A DNA stretch of 64,000 nucleotides from Pseudescherichia vulneris NBRC 102420 (GCF_000759795.1 NZ_BBMZ01000008.1:124001-188000); one strand, 5' to 3'; shown: positions 10,396-20,317, numbered from the stretch's first letter. The notes: generated from the letters alone by a model not told the origin. Program-made: numbers and translations.

Positions 10396-10920
10396 GTGTT
10401 GGATATACTGCGCTCACGTCTCGTTCATGCCGCGCCGTCTCTGCTGAGCGTGCCGGTAAAGCTCGCGCCTTTCGCGCTTAAACGTCAGGTGCTGGAGCAG
10501 CTTCTGCGCTGGCAGTTCCAGCAGGCGCTGGCGGATGGCGAGCTGGAATTCCTGGAGGGCCGCTGGTTGAGCATTGAAGTACGCGATATTGGCCTCAGGT
10601 GGTTTACATCCGTTGAGAATGAGCAGTTAATTGTGCGTGAGTCTGCTGCTGCCGACGTCAGCTTTAGTGCCGATGCCAGCGACCTGCTGATGATCGCCGC
10701 GCGCAAGCAGGATCCTGACACGCTATTCTTCCAGCGCCGGCTGGTGATTGAGGGCGATACCGAACTGGGGTTATATGTTAAGAACCTGATGGACGCCATT
10801 GAACTGGAGCAGATGCCCAAACCGCTGCGCGTTATGCTGCTGCAACTGGCGGAGTTCGTCGAGGCTGGCCTGCAAGCCCCGCCTGCGACCAAACCAATTT
10901 CTGTAGGTGAGCCATGCTGA
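10396..10920 (+). CDS. ubiT: ubiquinone anaerobic biosynthesis accessory factor UbiT
   Basis: UbiT is an SCP2-domain lipid-binding protein needed for anaerobic ubiquinone synthesis, where it is thought to carry prenylated intermediates. The 174-residue product carries the SCP2 fold, with the conserved DVSFSADASDLLMIAARKQD stretch at about 86-105 and LFFQRRLVIEGDTELGL after it. The start is GTG, matching the E. coli N terminus MLDILRSR. It is divergent from ubiUV. Its last seven bases overlap the yhbS start, so the two are translationally coupled. Confidence 0.95.
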   Translation: MLDILRSRLVHAAPSLLSVPVKLAPFALKRQVLEQLLRWQFQQALADGELEFLEGRWLSIEVRDIGLRWFTSVENEQLIVRESAAADVSFSADASDLLMIAARKQDPDTLFFQRRLVIEGDTELGLYVKNLMDAIELEQMPKPLRVMLLQLAEFVEAGLQAPPATKPISVGEPC

Positions 10921-11417
10921 TTCGAGTTGAAATACCTATCGATGCGCCAGGCATTGATGCCCTTCTTCGTCGCGCATTCGGCGGGGAGAGCGAAGCTAAC
11001 CTGGTCCACTCCCTGCGGGAGGACGGGCTGATTACGTTAGGGCTTGTCGCCACCGATGATGAAGGTCAGGTTATTGGCTACGTTGCCTTTAGTCCGGTAG
11101 ACGTTGAGGGTGAAGATTTGCAGTGGGTTGGCCTTGCGCCGCTGGCGGTAGATGAACACTATCGCGGTCAGGGGCTGGCGCGTCAGCTGGTCTATGAGGG
11201 GCTGGACTCACTCAATGAGTTTGGCTATGCCGCCGTGGTTGCGCTGGGTGAGGCAGATTTCTATCAGCGTCTCGGCTTTGAGCAGGCGGCACGCTACGAT
11301 CTTCACTGCCGCTGGCCGGGCAGCGAGAGCGCGTTTCAGGTGCATCGCCTGGCGGATGATGCCTTAAACGGCGTGCATGGTCTGGTGGAGTACCACGAAC
11401 ACTTCAATCGAATTTAA
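10914..11417 (+). CDS. yhbS: GNAT family N-acetyltransferase YhbS
   Basis: This 167-residue GNAT-fold acetyltransferase matches E. coli YhbS. The acetyl-CoA binding motif A is visible as [15 protein letters not shown] (about 76-90), and the beta4-alpha3 segment precedes it. The substrate is unknown; E. coli YhbS has been linked to small-molecule or protein acetylation without a firm assignment. The gene starts inside the end of ubiT (overlap ATGCTGA) and its last 14 bases overlap the end of the convergent gene yhbQ. Confidence 0.92.
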   Translation: MLIRVEIPIDAPGIDALLRRAFGGESEANLVHSLREDGLITLGLVATDDEGQVIGYVAFSPVDVEGEDLQWVGLAPLAVDEHYRGQGLARQLVYEGLDSLNEFGYAAVVALGEADFYQRLGFEQAARYDLHCRWPGSESAFQVHRLADDALNGVHGLVEYHEHFNRI

Positions 11418-11706
11418 GCGCCTCGGGCTGTAATGCCGCCAGCAGCGTATCAAACGATCCATCCCCGGCAACGAGGCGCTCTTTTTGGCGCTTCGTTAGC
11501 TGCTTAATACGGTACTCAATTTTCAACGCTAGTGAACGCTCACCTACTTGTGCCGAAAAGGCCAGCCGCAGCTCGCCTTTGCCGCGCAGCGCTTTGGCCC
11601 CTTTGCCCGTCTGATGCTGGGTAAAGCGGCGAGTCACATCGGTGGTGATGCCGGTATAGAGCGCATCGTCGGCGGTACGGATAAGATAGAGAAACCAGGG
11701 CGTCAT
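11404..11706 (-). CDS. yhbQ: GIY-YIG nuclease family protein YhbQ
   Basis: This 100-residue single-domain protein has the GIY-YIG nuclease core: the [19 protein letters not shown] stretch near the N terminus, the family Arg in DVTRRFTQH and a Glu near residue 67 ([11 protein letters not shown]). It belongs to the UPF0213/YhbQ group, reported in E. coli as a nuclease with unclear biological target. I chose MTPWFLYL as the start to match E. coli; the frame stays open 30 codons upstream without conservation. The 3' end overlaps the convergent yhbS by 14 bases. Confidence 0.92.
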   Translation of the reverse strand: MTPWFLYLIRTADDALYTGITTDVTRRFTQHQTGKGAKALRGKGELRLAFSAQVGERSLALKIEYRIKQLTKRQKERLVAGDGSFDTLLAALQPEALKFD

Positions 11707-11759
11707 AGCGTGTTTTAACAGGATAAGGTGAGCGCACCTTAGCATGAGGTAGGTAAAAA

Positions 11760-12197
11760 ATGGAAACTCTCGCCGCCATTCATCGCTGGCTCGCAAAGCA
11801 GCACGTGGTGACCTGGTGCGTCGCCAGCGAAGGCGAGCTCTGGTGTGCTAACGCCTTCTATCACTACGATCCGCAGAAAGTCGCCTTCTACGTGATGAGT
11901 GAGGATCGCACCCGGCATGCGCAGATGAGCGGGCCTCGCGCCCCGGTTGCAGGCACGGTTAATGGCCAGCCGAAGACGGTGGCGCTGATCCGTGGCGTGC
12001 AGTTTAAAGGGGAGATCCGGCGTCTGGAGGGGGCGGAAAGCGAGGCTGCGCGCGAGCGCTATAACCGTCGCTTTCCGGTTGCCAGAGCGTTGTCGGCCCC
12101 GGTATGGGAAATTTCCCTGGACGAAATTAAGTTTACCGACAACACCCTGGGCTTTGGTAAAAAGCTTCACTGGCTACGGGGATCAGGCTCCCAGTAG
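11760..12197 (+). CDS. yhbP: YhbP family protein (UPF0306, FMN-binding split-barrel fold)
   Basis: This 145-residue protein matches E. coli YhbP of family UPF0306, related to the pyridoxamine 5'-phosphate oxidase-like split beta-barrel. No motif fixes a substrate. A good ribosome-binding site (GAGGTAGG) precedes the ATG. Its final 15 bases overlap the end of the convergent gene yhbO. The function is unknown; flavin or heme binding would be the fold-based guess. Confidence 0.9.
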   Translation: METLAAIHRWLAKQHVVTWCVASEGELWCANAFYHYDPQKVAFYVMSEDRTRHAQMSGPRAPVAGTVNGQPKTVALIRGVQFKGEIRRLEGAESEAARERYNRRFPVARALSAPVWEISLDEIKFTDNTLGFGKKLHWLRGSGSQ

Positions 12198-12701
12198 GCG
12201 CAGCGTCTCCCGGTTAAATGCGGGCAGATCGTCTGGCGTACGGCTGGTGATCAGCTGATCGTTATCATTTACCACTTCCTGATCGTAGAACTCTACGCCA
12301 GCGTTTTTCAGATCGATAACGATCGGTTTCACCGCCGTCAGCTTGCGTCCGCGCACCACTTCCGCGCTGATCAGCAGCTGCGGGCCGTGGCAGATAGCAA
12401 ATACCGGCTTACCGGAGTTCACGAAGTCGCGGGTAAAGGAGACAAAGCGATCGTCACCGCGTAGGGAGTCTGGCGAGTGGCCGCCCGGCAGCAGTAGGGC
12501 ATCAAACTCGTCCGGCGACACCTCATCAATCGACTTATCGATGGTGATGCTGGCTTCGCCCTGTTTCCCCTTCACGGTTTTCCCGGCTTCTTTCTCAATG
12601 GTGATCACCTCGTGGCCCGCTTTACGGTAGGCCTCGGCCGGGGACGTGAATTCTGAATCTTCAAAGTCATCAGTGATCAAGACTGCGATTTTCTTGCCCA
12701 T
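12183..12701 (-). CDS. yhbO: protein/nucleic acid deglycase 2 YhbO (DJ-1/PfpI family)
   Basis: YhbO is a cytoplasmic DJ-1/PfpI protein proposed to remove methylglyoxal and glyoxal adducts from proteins and nucleotides, and it contributes to stress resistance in E. coli. The 172-residue product has the nucleophile Cys104 in the elbow AICHGPQLL, and the conserved LLPGGHSPD at about 70-78. The length matches the family. A strong ribosome-binding site (GAGGAAAC) precedes the ATG. Its 3' end overlaps yhbP tail to tail. Confidence 0.95.
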   Translation of the reverse strand: MGKKIAVLITDDFEDSEFTSPAEAYRKAGHEVITIEKEAGKTVKGKQGEASITIDKSIDEVSPDEFDALLLPGGHSPDSLRGDDRFVSFTRDFVNSGKPVFAICHGPQLLISAEVVRGRKLTAVKPIVIDLKNAGVEFYDQEVVNDNDQLITSRTPDDLPAFNRETLRLLGA

Positions 12702-12824
12702 GTTTCCTCCATTGTTTTCGCTCTGGATGGGTTATTTCGCCATCTATCGTTAATAATGACGTATGAATAAGTGTGGTTCAGCGATCTCACATTGCAAGGC
12801 GGACTAATCTGCAAAGGGGGCGAG

Positions 12825-13472
12825 ATGAGTCAGGTACTGATTACTGGAGCGACCGGACTGGTGGGCTCACACCTGCTGCGTATGCTCATTCAGGAGCCGC
12901 GGGTTAACTATATTGCCGCCCCGACGCGTCGGCCTCTGCTGGGCATGCCGGGGGTCTTTAACCCCTGCGATCGCCAGCTCACCGACGCGCTGGCGCAGGT
13001 CAACGATCCTATCGATATTGTCTTCTGCTGCCTCGGTACGACCCGTCGGGAAGCGGGCAGCAAAGAGGCGTTTATCCACGCCGATTACACCCTCGTGGTG
13101 GACACCGCGCTGGCTGGGCTGCGGCTCGGGGCGAAGCATATGCTGGTGGTCAGCGCGATGGGAGCCAATGCCGGCTCGCCCTTTTTCTATAACCGGGTGA
13201 AGGGCAAGATGGAGGAGGCGTTAATGGCGCAGGATTGGCCGCGCCTGACTCTGGCGCGTCCGGCGATGCTGCTGGGCCGCAGGGCGAAGCAGCGGTTTGG
13301 CGAGTCGCTGATTGGCCCGATGATGCACCTGCTGCCCGGCAAGTGGAAATCCATTGAGGCTCGCGACGTGGCGCGCGCCATGCTGCTGACGGCGTTCTCT
13401 CCTTGCCGCGAGAGGGTGACTATTTTGACCTCCGAACAGCTGCATGCGATTGCCATTGGGGAGGAGAATTAA
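12825..13472 (+). CDS. yraR: NAD(P)-binding Rossmann protein YraR
   Basis: This 215-residue protein is a short atypical SDR/NmrA-like oxidoreductase. The dinucleotide-binding motif TGATGLVG sits at residues 7-14. It matches E. coli YraR, whose substrate is unknown. I start at MSQVLIT, which has a strong ribosome-binding site (AAAGGGGGCGAG) directly before the ATG; the frame is open 18 codons further upstream without conservation. The C terminus (after about 195) differs from E. coli. It is followed by yraQ in the same direction with a 75-base gap. Confidence 0.91.
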   Translation: MSQVLITGATGLVGSHLLRMLIQEPRVNYIAAPTRRPLLGMPGVFNPCDRQLTDALAQVNDPIDIVFCCLGTTRREAGSKEAFIHADYTLVVDTALAGLRLGAKHMLVVSAMGANAGSPFFYNRVKGKMEEALMAQDWPRLTLARPAMLLGRRAKQRFGESLIGPMMHLLPGKWKSIEARDVARAMLLTAFSPCRERVTILTSEQLHAIAIGEEN

Positions 13473-13547
13473 CTGTTTCCAAAAGTGTCCAGTCAGGCGT
13501 AGTATCTTCCGGCTAATAATAATCCATACATCTTTCCGGGGAATGCA

Positions 13548-14588
13548 ATGACTGGTCAGTCTTCATCTCAGGCGGCAACACCTGTCCAATGGTGGAAGCC
13601 CGCGCTCTTTTTTCTCGTTGTTATCGTTGGGCTCTGGTATGTGAAATGGCAGCCCTATTACGGCAAAGCCTTTACCGCCGCTGAAACCCACAACATCGGC
13701 AAATCCATTCTGGCTAACGCCGAGGCGAACCCGTTCCGGGCCGCGCTCGACTATGCCATGGTCTACTTCCTCGCCGTCTGGAAAGCTGCGGTGCTGGGCG
13801 TGCTGCTCGGCTCGCTGGTGCAGGTGCTTATTCCCCGCGACTGGCTGCTGCGCACCCTGGGCCAGCGGCGCGTGGGCGGTACGCTTTTTGGCACGCTCTT
13901 CTCTCTGCCGGGCATGATGTGCTCCTGCTGTGCCGCGCCGGTTACCGCCGGGCTGCGCCGCCAGCAGGCATCGATGGGTGGCGCGCTGGCGTTCTGGATG
14001 GGCAATCCGCTGCTTAACCCGGCAACGCTGGTGTTTATGGGCTTTGTGCTGGGCTGGCATTTTGCCCTGATCCGTCTGCTGGCTGGTCTGGCGATTGTGC
14101 CTGGGGTTGCCCTGCTGGTGCAGCGCTGGGTGAAAGAGAGCGACCGGCCGTCGCCGCTGCCTGAAACGGTTACCGCTGCCGAGCCGCAGGGCGGATTGAT
14201 GGCACGCTGGGGTCGGGCGCTATGGACGCTGTTCTGGAGCACCATCCCGGTCTACATTCTGGCCGTGCTGCTGCTGGGTGCGGCGCGGGTCTGGCTCTTC
14301 CCCCATGCTGATGGCGCTATCGACAACTCGCTGATGTGGGTCGTGGCGATGGCTATCGTCGGCTGCCTGTTTGTGATCCCAACCGCGGCAGAAATTCCTA
14401 TCGTGCAGACCATGATGATGGCCGGGATGGGCATGGCTCCCGCGCTGGCCCTGCTGGTTACGCTGCCGGCTGTAAGCCTGCCGTCGCTGATTATGCTGCG
14501 CAAATCCTTCCCGGCGAAAGCGCTGTGGCTAACCGGTGGGCTGGTGGCAGTGAGTGGGATGGTTGTGGGGGCGCTGGCTCTGCTGTAA
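13548..14588 (+). CDS. yraQ: permease YraQ (UPF0718/ArsP-like)
   Basis: This 346-residue integral inner-membrane protein has about 8-10 predicted membrane segments and the family signature PGMMCSCCAAPV (about 121-132), plus the later PTAAEIPIVQT segment. It belongs to the UPF0718/DUF318 permease family, which includes the organoarsenical exporter ArsP. E. coli YraQ itself has no proven substrate. The paired cysteines suggest metal or metalloid thiol chemistry, but that is inference. A REP pair follows the gene and separates it from the convergent dolP. Confidence 0.9.
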   Translation: MTGQSSSQAATPVQWWKPALFFLVVIVGLWYVKWQPYYGKAFTAAETHNIGKSILANAEANPFRAALDYAMVYFLAVWKAAVLGVLLGSLVQVLIPRDWLLRTLGQRRVGGTLFGTLFSLPGMMCSCCAAPVTAGLRRQQASMGGALAFWMGNPLLNPATLVFMGFVLGWHFALIRLLAGLAIVPGVALLVQRWVKESDRPSPLPETVTAAEPQGGLMARWGRALWTLFWSTIPVYILAVLLLGAARVWLFPHADGAIDNSLMWVVAMAIVGCLFVIPTAAEIPIVQTMMMAGMGMAPALALLVTLPAVSLPSLIMLRKSFPAKALWLTGGLVAVSGMVVGALALL

Positions 14589-14595
14589 GAAAAAC

Positions 14596-14662
14596 GCCGG
14601 ATGGCGCTGCGCTTATCCGGCCTACGGGACCTGTAGGCCCGGTAAGCGTCGCGCCACCGGGC
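14596..14662. repeat. REP pair (BIME)
   Basis: Two REP palindromes in opposite orientation (14596-14625 and 14633-14662) form a small BIME between the convergent genes yraQ and dolP. Confidence 0.88.
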
Positions 14663-14674
14663 GTTATTAACTCA

Positions 14675-15250
14675 CTACTTAATAAACGTAAACGCCGTGG
14701 TCACGTGCTTGACGCCGGACACGCGGCTGGCGGTATCGGCGGCGGCGCGAGCTTCACGCTCGGTCACCAGGCCTAGCAGGAACACCTCACCGTTTTCGGT
14801 GGTCACCTTCACGTTCGACGATTTCACCTGATCGCTGCCCAGTAGCTGGGAGCGGACTTTGGTGGTGATCCAGGTATCTGACGAGGCGGTGCCCAGGCTA
14901 ATCGGCTGGCCCTGACGGATCTCGTTATAGACCTCGGTTGCCCCATCGACGCCCATCGCGATCTGCTTCGCGCGTGAGGCCAGTTCGGGATCGGGTGCCT
15001 GGCCGACCAGCAGGACTTTACCCTGGTAAGCGGTCACGTTAATGCGTGCGCTTTTCTTAATCTGCTCATCTTTACCCAGCGCGCTGTTGACGCGCAGCTC
15101 CAGCGTTCCATCATCAACCTGCGTGCCCACGGTACGCGGATCGGTGGCTGCTTTGGTGCCTACGGCAGCGCTGCCGACCACGGCCGCTGCGACACATCCC
15201 TGAAGCAGCAGCGCGGAGAGTATTACCGCAAGGGGCGAAAATGCCTTCAT
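14675..15250 (-). CDS. dolP: division/outer-membrane-stress-associated lipoprotein DolP (YraP)
   Basis: DolP is an outer-membrane lipoprotein with two BON domains that binds anionic phospholipid, gathers at the division site and supports envelope integrity and BAM activity. The 191-residue product has a signal peptide ending in lipobox LQGC (modified Cys19). BON1 spans about 45-115 and BON2 about 122-190 (ending SGVKHVTTAFTFIK). It is the last gene of the minus-strand series lpoA-yraN-diaA-dolP, nine bases after diaA. In E. coli it also has a sigma-E promoter; I did not identify one here. Confidence 0.96.
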   Translation of the reverse strand: MKAFSPLAVILSALLLQGCVAAAVVGSAAVGTKAATDPRTVGTQVDDGTLELRVNSALGKDEQIKKSARINVTAYQGKVLLVGQAPDPELASRAKQIAMGVDGATEVYNEIRQGQPISLGTASSDTWITTKVRSQLLGSDQVKSSNVKVTTENGEVFLLGLVTEREARAAADTASRVSGVKHVTTAFTFIK

Positions 15251-15259
15251 GTCTACTCC

Positions 15260-15850
15260 TTAATCATCCTGGTGAGGGAAAAGCGTGTTATCAATCAGAT
15301 CGCAAAGGCAGTTAACCGTCAACATATGCATCTCGTGGATGCGTGCGCTGCGGTGGGACGGAATACGAATTTCGACATCCTGTGGCCCCAGCAAACCCGC
15401 CAGCTCGCCGCCGTCGTAGCCGGTAAGGGCCACGATGGTCATATCGCGAGTCACGGCCGCCTCAACGGCTTTCACGATATCCCGGCTGTTACCCCGGGCA
15501 GAGATCGCCAGCAGCACGTCACCGGCATGGCCTAGCGCACGTACCTGTTTGGCATAGATCTCATTGTGCAGCCGATCGTTGGCGATCGCGGTTAAGACCA
15601 CGTTATCGGTATTTAGTGCAATCGCCGGCAGGCTCGGACGCTCGGTTTCAAAGCGATTGATCATGCTGGCAGCAAAATGCTGGGCGTTGGCGGCGGAGGT
15701 GCCGTTGCCGCAGCAGAGGATTTTGTTACCGTTAAGCAGGGAGTGAACCAGCGTCATGGCTGCACGGGAGATCGCATCCGGCAGGGCTTCCGCCGCCGCA
15801 ATCTGGGTTTGAATACTTTCCGTAAAGCAGACTTTAATTCTTTCGAGCAC
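15260..15850 (-). CDS. diaA: DnaA initiator-associating protein DiaA
   Basis: DiaA is a SIS-domain protein that forms a homotetramer, binds DnaA domain I and promotes DnaA assembly at oriC, giving timely initiation of replication. The 196-residue product is nearly identical to E. coli DiaA, with the phosphosugar-isomerase-like segments [17 protein letters not shown] (about 45-61) and [16 protein letters not shown] (about 112-127). The start is GTG, as in E. coli. It lies between yraN and dolP on the minus strand with short gaps. Confidence 0.96.
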   Translation of the reverse strand: MLERIKVCFTESIQTQIAAAEALPDAISRAAMTLVHSLLNGNKILCCGNGTSAANAQHFAASMINRFETERPSLPAIALNTDNVVLTAIANDRLHNEIYAKQVRALGHAGDVLLAISARGNSRDIVKAVEAAVTRDMTIVALTGYDGGELAGLLGPQDVEIRIPSHRSARIHEMHMLTVNCLCDLIDNTLFPHQDD

Positions 15851-15870
15851 GGTGATCCCTATAATGTCAG

Positions 15871-16269
15871 CTAGTATGAGTGGTCATTAAAAGCGTCTTG
15901 TATCCACTCCACATCATTTCCGGTGAAGGCTATCACATCGAACCGGCAATCCACAGTGTCAAAACTCCCATTGTGCCGGGCGAGCCACAAACGCGCCGCC
16001 GATAAGAGTTTCAACTGCTTGCTGCGGGTGATGCTGGCCGCTGCGCCGCCGTACCGGGCTGTCTTACGGTAGCGTACCTCAACGAACACGGTAGTGGGGC
16101 CCTGACGCATAATCAGGTCAATCTCGCCGCCGCGCGAACGCACGTTGGCGGCGATAAAGCGCAGTCCTTTGCCCTCCAGCCAGCGACGCGCCGTGGCTTC
16201 CCACGCGTCGCCGGTCTGTTTACGGCTTAACTGGCCGGGACGATCTGCCCCTGCTGGTACTTGAGCCAT
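15871..16269 (-). CDS. yraN: UPF0102 endonuclease-like protein YraN
   Basis: This 132-residue protein is UPF0102/YraN, with a PD-(D/E)XK-type nuclease fold. The core motif is visible as [10 protein letters not shown] (about 46-55) followed by FVEVRYR (about 62-68), where E, D and E-x-R replace the usual E-x-K. The biological role is unknown. Its start lies inside the end of lpoA, with a 43-base overlap, a conserved arrangement that suggests translational coupling in this envelope operon. Confidence 0.93.
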   Translation of the reverse strand: MAQVPAGADRPGQLSRKQTGDAWEATARRWLEGKGLRFIAANVRSRGGEIDLIMRQGPTTVFVEVRYRKTARYGGAAASITRSKQLKLLSAARLWLARHNGSFDTVDCRFDVIAFTGNDVEWIQDAFNDHSY

Positions 16270-18341
16270 GATAACTTCCTGTTAATCACGCAGTCCGGCG
16301 TCGCTGAGAGATCGCCGGTGTTGCCGCTGATCTCAAAGCCGGGGACCTGGCGCATCTGGGCGAAGTGGTTAGCCAGCGCCCAGGCGTCAACGCCCATGGC
16401 ATACAGGCGTGCCAGTGAGTAGTCACTATTAACGCTGCGCAGCGCCTGCTGCATTAGCGCAGGGTTGCTGCCTGCCAGCATCGGGATCTCGCTAAACTGG
16501 AGCCCCTCCATCTCAAGGCGGAAGTCCGGGCCTGCACCGCCCTGCGCGCTGCGTGAGCTGGCATAGAGGGCGGCACCGCTGTGGCTGCCGGTGCGCATGG
16601 CAATCATCGGCTTGATAAGCGCGATCTCGTTTGGCGTCGCCAGGATATAGGCCGCATCGACGTTGCCGCCGCCGGTGATCTGCGCCTCGGTCGGTGGAGC
16701 AGGGATGGTCAGGCCGCCAATAGTCACGCCCTGCTGCTGCGGCAGGCTGGAGGTTACCGGGGTGCCGGTCAGGGCGATACCGGACCCGCCGTTAATGCCC
16801 ATCTTCAGTTCAGCCGTGGAGCCAAATTTTTGCTGCAGCACGGTACCGCCGCCCAGTTTCTGCCACTCTTCGGCAAAGGCGGTGGTGACCCGATCCCCCA
16901 GCGCGCTGCGCGGAACCAGCAGCAGCGGCGCACGGCGGCCCTGATCCCACATGTGGCGCGCGGCGTCGCGGGCTTCATCTTCCGGCGAGAGGGCGAAGTA
17001 GCAGATATTTGCCCGGCTCTCTACCGACTCCGGCTGGTTCAGCGCCAGTACGTTAAGGGCGGTGTTGCTGCGCATCAGCTCTTCAACGTTACCTTTTAAC
17101 AGCGGGCCGACCACGATGCTGGCACCATCCTGCTGGACCTGGTTGAGGATCTGGTCGAGCGGCTGCGAGCTGGTGTCGTAAATTTTCAGATCGGCAGAAG
17201 GATTCGCCGGGACGCTGGCCGCCGCTGGCGTTGCGGCAGGCTGCGTCTGCGCCTCAGGGGCGTTCACGGGCGCAGCGGTCTCAGCGGACGCAGCGGTGTC
17301 AGCGGGTGCGGGAGCCTGGGTCGCTTCGGGTGCAGCCACCGGCGCTTCCACTGGTGTAGTAGCAGGCTGCGTCTGGGTCAGCTCATCCACCGGCGCCTGC
17401 GAGGGGCTCACCACCTCATCGTCTCCCACCGTCGCCGCCTGGGCAACCTGGACTGGCGTGGCCGGGCCGCTCACGGCAGGCGTACCGTTTTTCGCCGCTT
17501 CAAAACCCTGCTGGATAGCACGACCGTAGACCGCGGCCTGGCCGTTGAGAGGCAGCAGCAGGGCGATTTTGTTGGTCGAGGCAGGTTTAAAATTCTGTAC
17601 GTTGGTCAGCGCCGTTGGCAGCATCTTCGCGCCAGGGTTTTGCGGATAGCGGGTCTGCCAGTCGCTAATCCCCGCCTTCAGCATATTCGGATCGGTGCGG
17701 TTATCGAACCAGACGCGCTGCAAATCGAGCCAGCCCTGCAGCACGTTCTCATCGGCATTGATCACAAGCGCCTGCGCCTGCTCTGGCGTCATGGAGGAGA
17801 GCGCCTGCCAGGTGGCATCGATATTTTTCTGCTTATCCTTTGCCGCCAGCAGCGGCTCCTGGGCGATTAAGGCCCGCAGCAGCGTCAGCGACGGACGGCC
17901 CTGGCTGGCATCAATCTGTGCCTGCCAGTAGCGCGCCAGCTGGTTACCCTCAAAATCGGCAGGCTTCAGCTTCGCCAGCAGCGCCTGTGCACCGGCAAAA
18001 TCCTTCTGCACCAGCTTAAGCTCGACGGCCAGCAGCGACTGCTCTTTACGCTGGGTATCGGTCAGCTCCTGCGGCAGCTGGTTAAACAGCTCGCCTGCCT
18101 GCTGGCTTTTGCCCTCTTTCAGCAGGGCACGAATGGCGAGTAATTGCCAGTTGGTCTTGGTATCATCTGTGCTGTGCTGCATCTGGCTTAGGTAGAAGCC
18201 AGAGTCCGCCTGCGCCGTGCCCTGCATATGGGCGCTGCTCTGGTCTGGCGTCTGTGTTCCACAGCCTGCAAAAAGCAGGGCGGCCAGCACGACGGGCAGA
18301 CAACGCGCTGCTTTTAAACGGAAAAATGTTGACTGTACCAT
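16227..18341 (-). CDS. lpoA: penicillin-binding protein activator LpoA
   Basis: LpoA is an outer-membrane lipoprotein that crosses the periplasm and stimulates the transpeptidase activity of PBP1A. The 704-residue product has lipobox FAGC (Cys27), an N-terminal TPR-like helical domain (about 30-255), a Pro/Ala/Gln/Thr-rich linker (about 300-385) and a periplasmic-binding-protein-like C-terminal domain ending in GQIVPAS. I start at [14 protein letters not shown], which matches E. coli MVPSTFSRLKAARC; the frame is open 21 codons upstream but without a signal-peptide reason. It is longer than the 678-residue E. coli protein, mainly in the low-complexity linker. It is divergent from rsmI. Confidence 0.96.
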   Translation of the reverse strand: MVQSTFFRLKAARCLPVVLAALLFAGCGTQTPDQSSAHMQGTAQADSGFYLSQMQHSTDDTKTNWQLLAIRALLKEGKSQQAGELFNQLPQELTDTQRKEQSLLAVELKLVQKDFAGAQALLAKLKPADFEGNQLARYWQAQIDASQGRPSLTLLRALIAQEPLLAAKDKQKNIDATWQALSSMTPEQAQALVINADENVLQGWLDLQRVWFDNRTDPNMLKAGISDWQTRYPQNPGAKMLPTALTNVQNFKPASTNKIALLLPLNGQAAVYGRAIQQGFEAAKNGTPAVSGPATPVQVAQAATVGDDEVVSPSQAPVDELTQTQPATTPVEAPVAAPEATQAPAPADTAASAETAAPVNAPEAQTQPAATPAAASVPANPSADLKIYDTSSQPLDQILNQVQQDGASIVVGPLLKGNVEELMRSNTALNVLALNQPESVESRANICYFALSPEDEARDAARHMWDQGRRAPLLLVPRSALGDRVTTAFAEEWQKLGGGTVLQQKFGSTAELKMGINGGSGIALTGTPVTSSLPQQQGVTIGGLTIPAPPTEAQITGGGNVDAAYILATPNEIALIKPMIAMRTGSHSGAALYASSRSAQGGAGPDFRLEMEGLQFSEIPMLAGSNPALMQQALRSVNSDYSLARLYAMGVDAWALANHFAQMRQVPGFEISGNTGDLSATPDCVINRKLSWLKYQQGQIVPAS

Positions 18342-18403
18342 TCTGTATCCAGTGATATTTTTTACGCAATGCTCAATATTAAATCGGCAATACGGATGAA
18401 ACA

Positions 18404-19264
18404 ATGAAACAACACGAATCGGCTGAGAATTCTCAAGGTCAGCTCTATATTGTACCCACTCCTATCGGGAATTTGGCTGATATCACCCAGCGCGCGCTGA
18501 CCGTGTTGCAAAGCGTTGATTTAGTTGCCGCAGAGGATACCCGGCACACTGGCCTGCTGTTGCAGCACTTCGCCATTAGCGCCCGCCTGTTTGCTCTGCA
18601 CGATCATAACGAGCAGCAGAAGGCAGATACGCTGGTGGCGAAGCTTAAAGAGGGGCAGAACATTGCCCTGGTTTCCGACGCCGGGACGCCGCTGATCAAC
18701 GATCCTGGCTACCACCTGGTACGCACCTGCCGCGAGGCGGGGATCCGCGTGGTGCCGCTCCCTGGCCCCTGCGCCGCGATTGCCGCCCTCAGCGCCGCCG
18801 GACTGCCGTCGGATCGCTTCTGTTATGAAGGCTTTTTGCCTGCCAAATCAAAAGGTCGCCGCGATACGCTAAAAGCGCTGGAGGCCGAGCCGCGCACGCT
18901 GATTTTTTATGAGTCCACTCACCGCCTGCTCGATAGCCTGGAGGACATCTGCACCGTGCTGGGTGAATCCCGCTATGTCGTGCTGGCCCGCGAGCTAACC
19001 AAGACCTGGGAGTCGATTCACGGCGCGCCCATCGGCGAGCTGCTGGCGTGGGTGAAGGAAGATGAAAACCGCCGCAAGGGCGAGATGGTGTTGATTATTG
19101 AAGGGCATAAGGCCCAGGAGGAGGATCTGCCCGCCGACGCGCTGCGTACTTTGGCGCTGCTACAGGCCGAGCTGCCGCTGAAAAAAGCCGCCGCGCTGGC
19201 CGCCGAGATCCACGGCGTGAAGAAGAACGCCCTCTATAAGTATGCTTTGGAGCAGCTGGGGTAA
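18404..19264 (+). CDS. rsmI: 16S rRNA (cytidine1402-2'-O)-methyltransferase RsmI
   Basis: RsmI 2'-O-methylates C1402 in the decoding centre of 16S rRNA, complementing the N4-methylation by RsmH. The 286-residue product is a tetrapyrrole-methylase-fold SAM enzyme with [19 protein letters not shown] (about 14-32), the AAEDTRHT motif (about 43-50) and [12 protein letters not shown] (about 90-101). The N terminus [13 protein letters not shown] matches E. coli. It is divergent from lpoA. The Fic gene starts six bases after its stop, so the two are probably cotranscribed. Confidence 0.97.
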   Translation: MKQHESAENSQGQLYIVPTPIGNLADITQRALTVLQSVDLVAAEDTRHTGLLLQHFAISARLFALHDHNEQQKADTLVAKLKEGQNIALVSDAGTPLINDPGYHLVRTCREAGIRVVPLPGPCAAIAALSAAGLPSDRFCYEGFLPAKSKGRRDTLKALEAEPRTLIFYESTHRLLDSLEDICTVLGESRYVVLARELTKTWESIHGAPIGELLAWVKEDENRRKGEMVLIIEGHKAQEEDLPADALRTLALLQAELPLKKAAALAAEIHGVKKNALYKYALEQLG

Positions 19265-19269
19265 GGTTT

Positions 19270-20274
19270 ATGAGCCGCTATCAGCCGCCGTTTACCATTA
19301 CGCCGCCAATCCTGAATTTGGTGATTGAAATAGGGGAGCTCCTTGGGCACTGGGCTGCCCAGACCGGGCGCGCCTCTCCTTTGCTGCGTAAAGAGAACAG
19401 GATCCGCACTATTCAGGCTTCGCTGGCTATTGAGCATAACAGCTTAAGCGCTGAGCAGGTCACAGCGATTATGGACGGTAAACGTGTGCTGGCCCCGGCA
19501 AAAGATATTCAGGAGGTCAGAAACGCTATTTTGGCATATGACCATCTCTCCAGCTGGGGTAAAGGGCGGCTTAACGATCTGCTTTCAGCACACCGTATTC
19601 TCATGGCCGGGCTGGTTGATAATCCCGGCAATCTCCGGCAAAACGATGTCGGTATCTATCGCGACAGGATGCTCATCCACATGGCTCCGCCAGCCTCACA
19701 GGTTTCCCGGCTGGTCGGTGAACTACTTAACTGGCTGGACAGTACCGATCTGCATCCGCTAATCGCCAGCTCCGTTTTCCACTATGAGTTCGAATTTATT
19801 CACCCTTTTGCCGACGGCAACGGGCGTATGGGGCGCCTATGGCAAACGTTGATCTTGAGCACCTGGCGGCCCGAAATGGCCTGGCTACCGGTAGAGACAT
19901 TGATCCATTACCAGCAGGAGCGGTATTACCAGGTATTGGGCGAATGCGATCGAGCCAGTGACTGCACCCTATTTATCGAGTTTATGCTGGGAAACATTGC
20001 AGCGGCGCTGAAAGAGGGACTGAATTCAGCGTCGAAAATGTCGGAAGAAATGTCGGAAGAAATGTCGGAAGAAAAGGTGCTTGAGTTGTCACCTAAAACG
20101 CAGGCGTATCTTGTCTGGCTACGTCGGCATCCGACCAGCACGATTGCCGACATGGCCACACGATTTGGCGTAACGACACGCACGGTCGAACGTCAGCTCC
20201 AGACGCTACAAAAGCAGGGCAGGCTGGAGCGCATCGGTTCAACGAAAGGCGGCTACTGGCGTCTTATGGACTAG
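19270..20274 (+). CDS. Fic domain protein (predicted AMP transferase) with C-terminal winged helix
   Basis: Fic proteins transfer AMP, or another nucleotide-derived group, to target hydroxyls. The 334-residue product has an N-terminal Fic_N region, a Fic core with the complete catalytic motif HPFADGNGRMGR (178-189), and a C-terminal winged-helix DNA-binding-type domain (about 275-330, TIADMATRFGVTTRTVERQL). An N-terminal segment SLAIEHN (51-57) resembles the inhibitory SxxxE(G/N) motif of class II Fic proteins, with Glu55 kept and the following Gly/Asn replaced by His. Between core and winged helix, MSEE is repeated three times (257-268). The gene is six bases after rsmI and absent from E. 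coli at this place, so it is an accessory insertion. The target is unknown. Confidence 0.87.
   Translation: MSRYQPPFTITPPILNLVIEIGELLGHWAAQTGRASPLLRKENRIRTIQASLAIEHNSLSAEQVTAIMDGKRVLAPAKDIQEVRNAILAYDHLSSWGKGRLNDLLSAHRILMAGLVDNPGNLRQNDVGIYRDRMLIHMAPPASQVSRLVGELLNWLDSTDLHPLIASSVFHYEFEFIHPFADGNGRMGRLWQTLILSTWRPEMAWLPVETLIHYQQERYYQVLGECDRASDCTLFIEFMLGNIAAALKEGLNSASKMSEEMSEEMSEEKVLELSPKTQAYLVWLRRHPTSTIADMATRFGVTTRTVERQLQTLQKQGRLERIGSTKGGYWRLMD
20038..20073 (+). repeat. in-frame 12-bp tandem repeat (three copies) in the Fic gene
   Basis: The unit ATGTCGGAAGAA is repeated three times without change, coding MSEE each time. It lies in the linker between the catalytic and winged-helix domains. The 12-base unit keeps the frame, so copy-number change would alter linker length only. 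Confidence 0.95.
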
Positions 20275-20280
20275 CGTACA

Positions 20281-20310
20281 GTAGGCCGGGCAAACGCAGC
20301 GCCGCCCGGC
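20281..20310. repeat. REP element
   Basis: This is a single REP palindrome between the convergent 3' ends of the Fic gene and garD. Confidence 0.88.
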
Positions 20311-20317
20311 AAAAATA

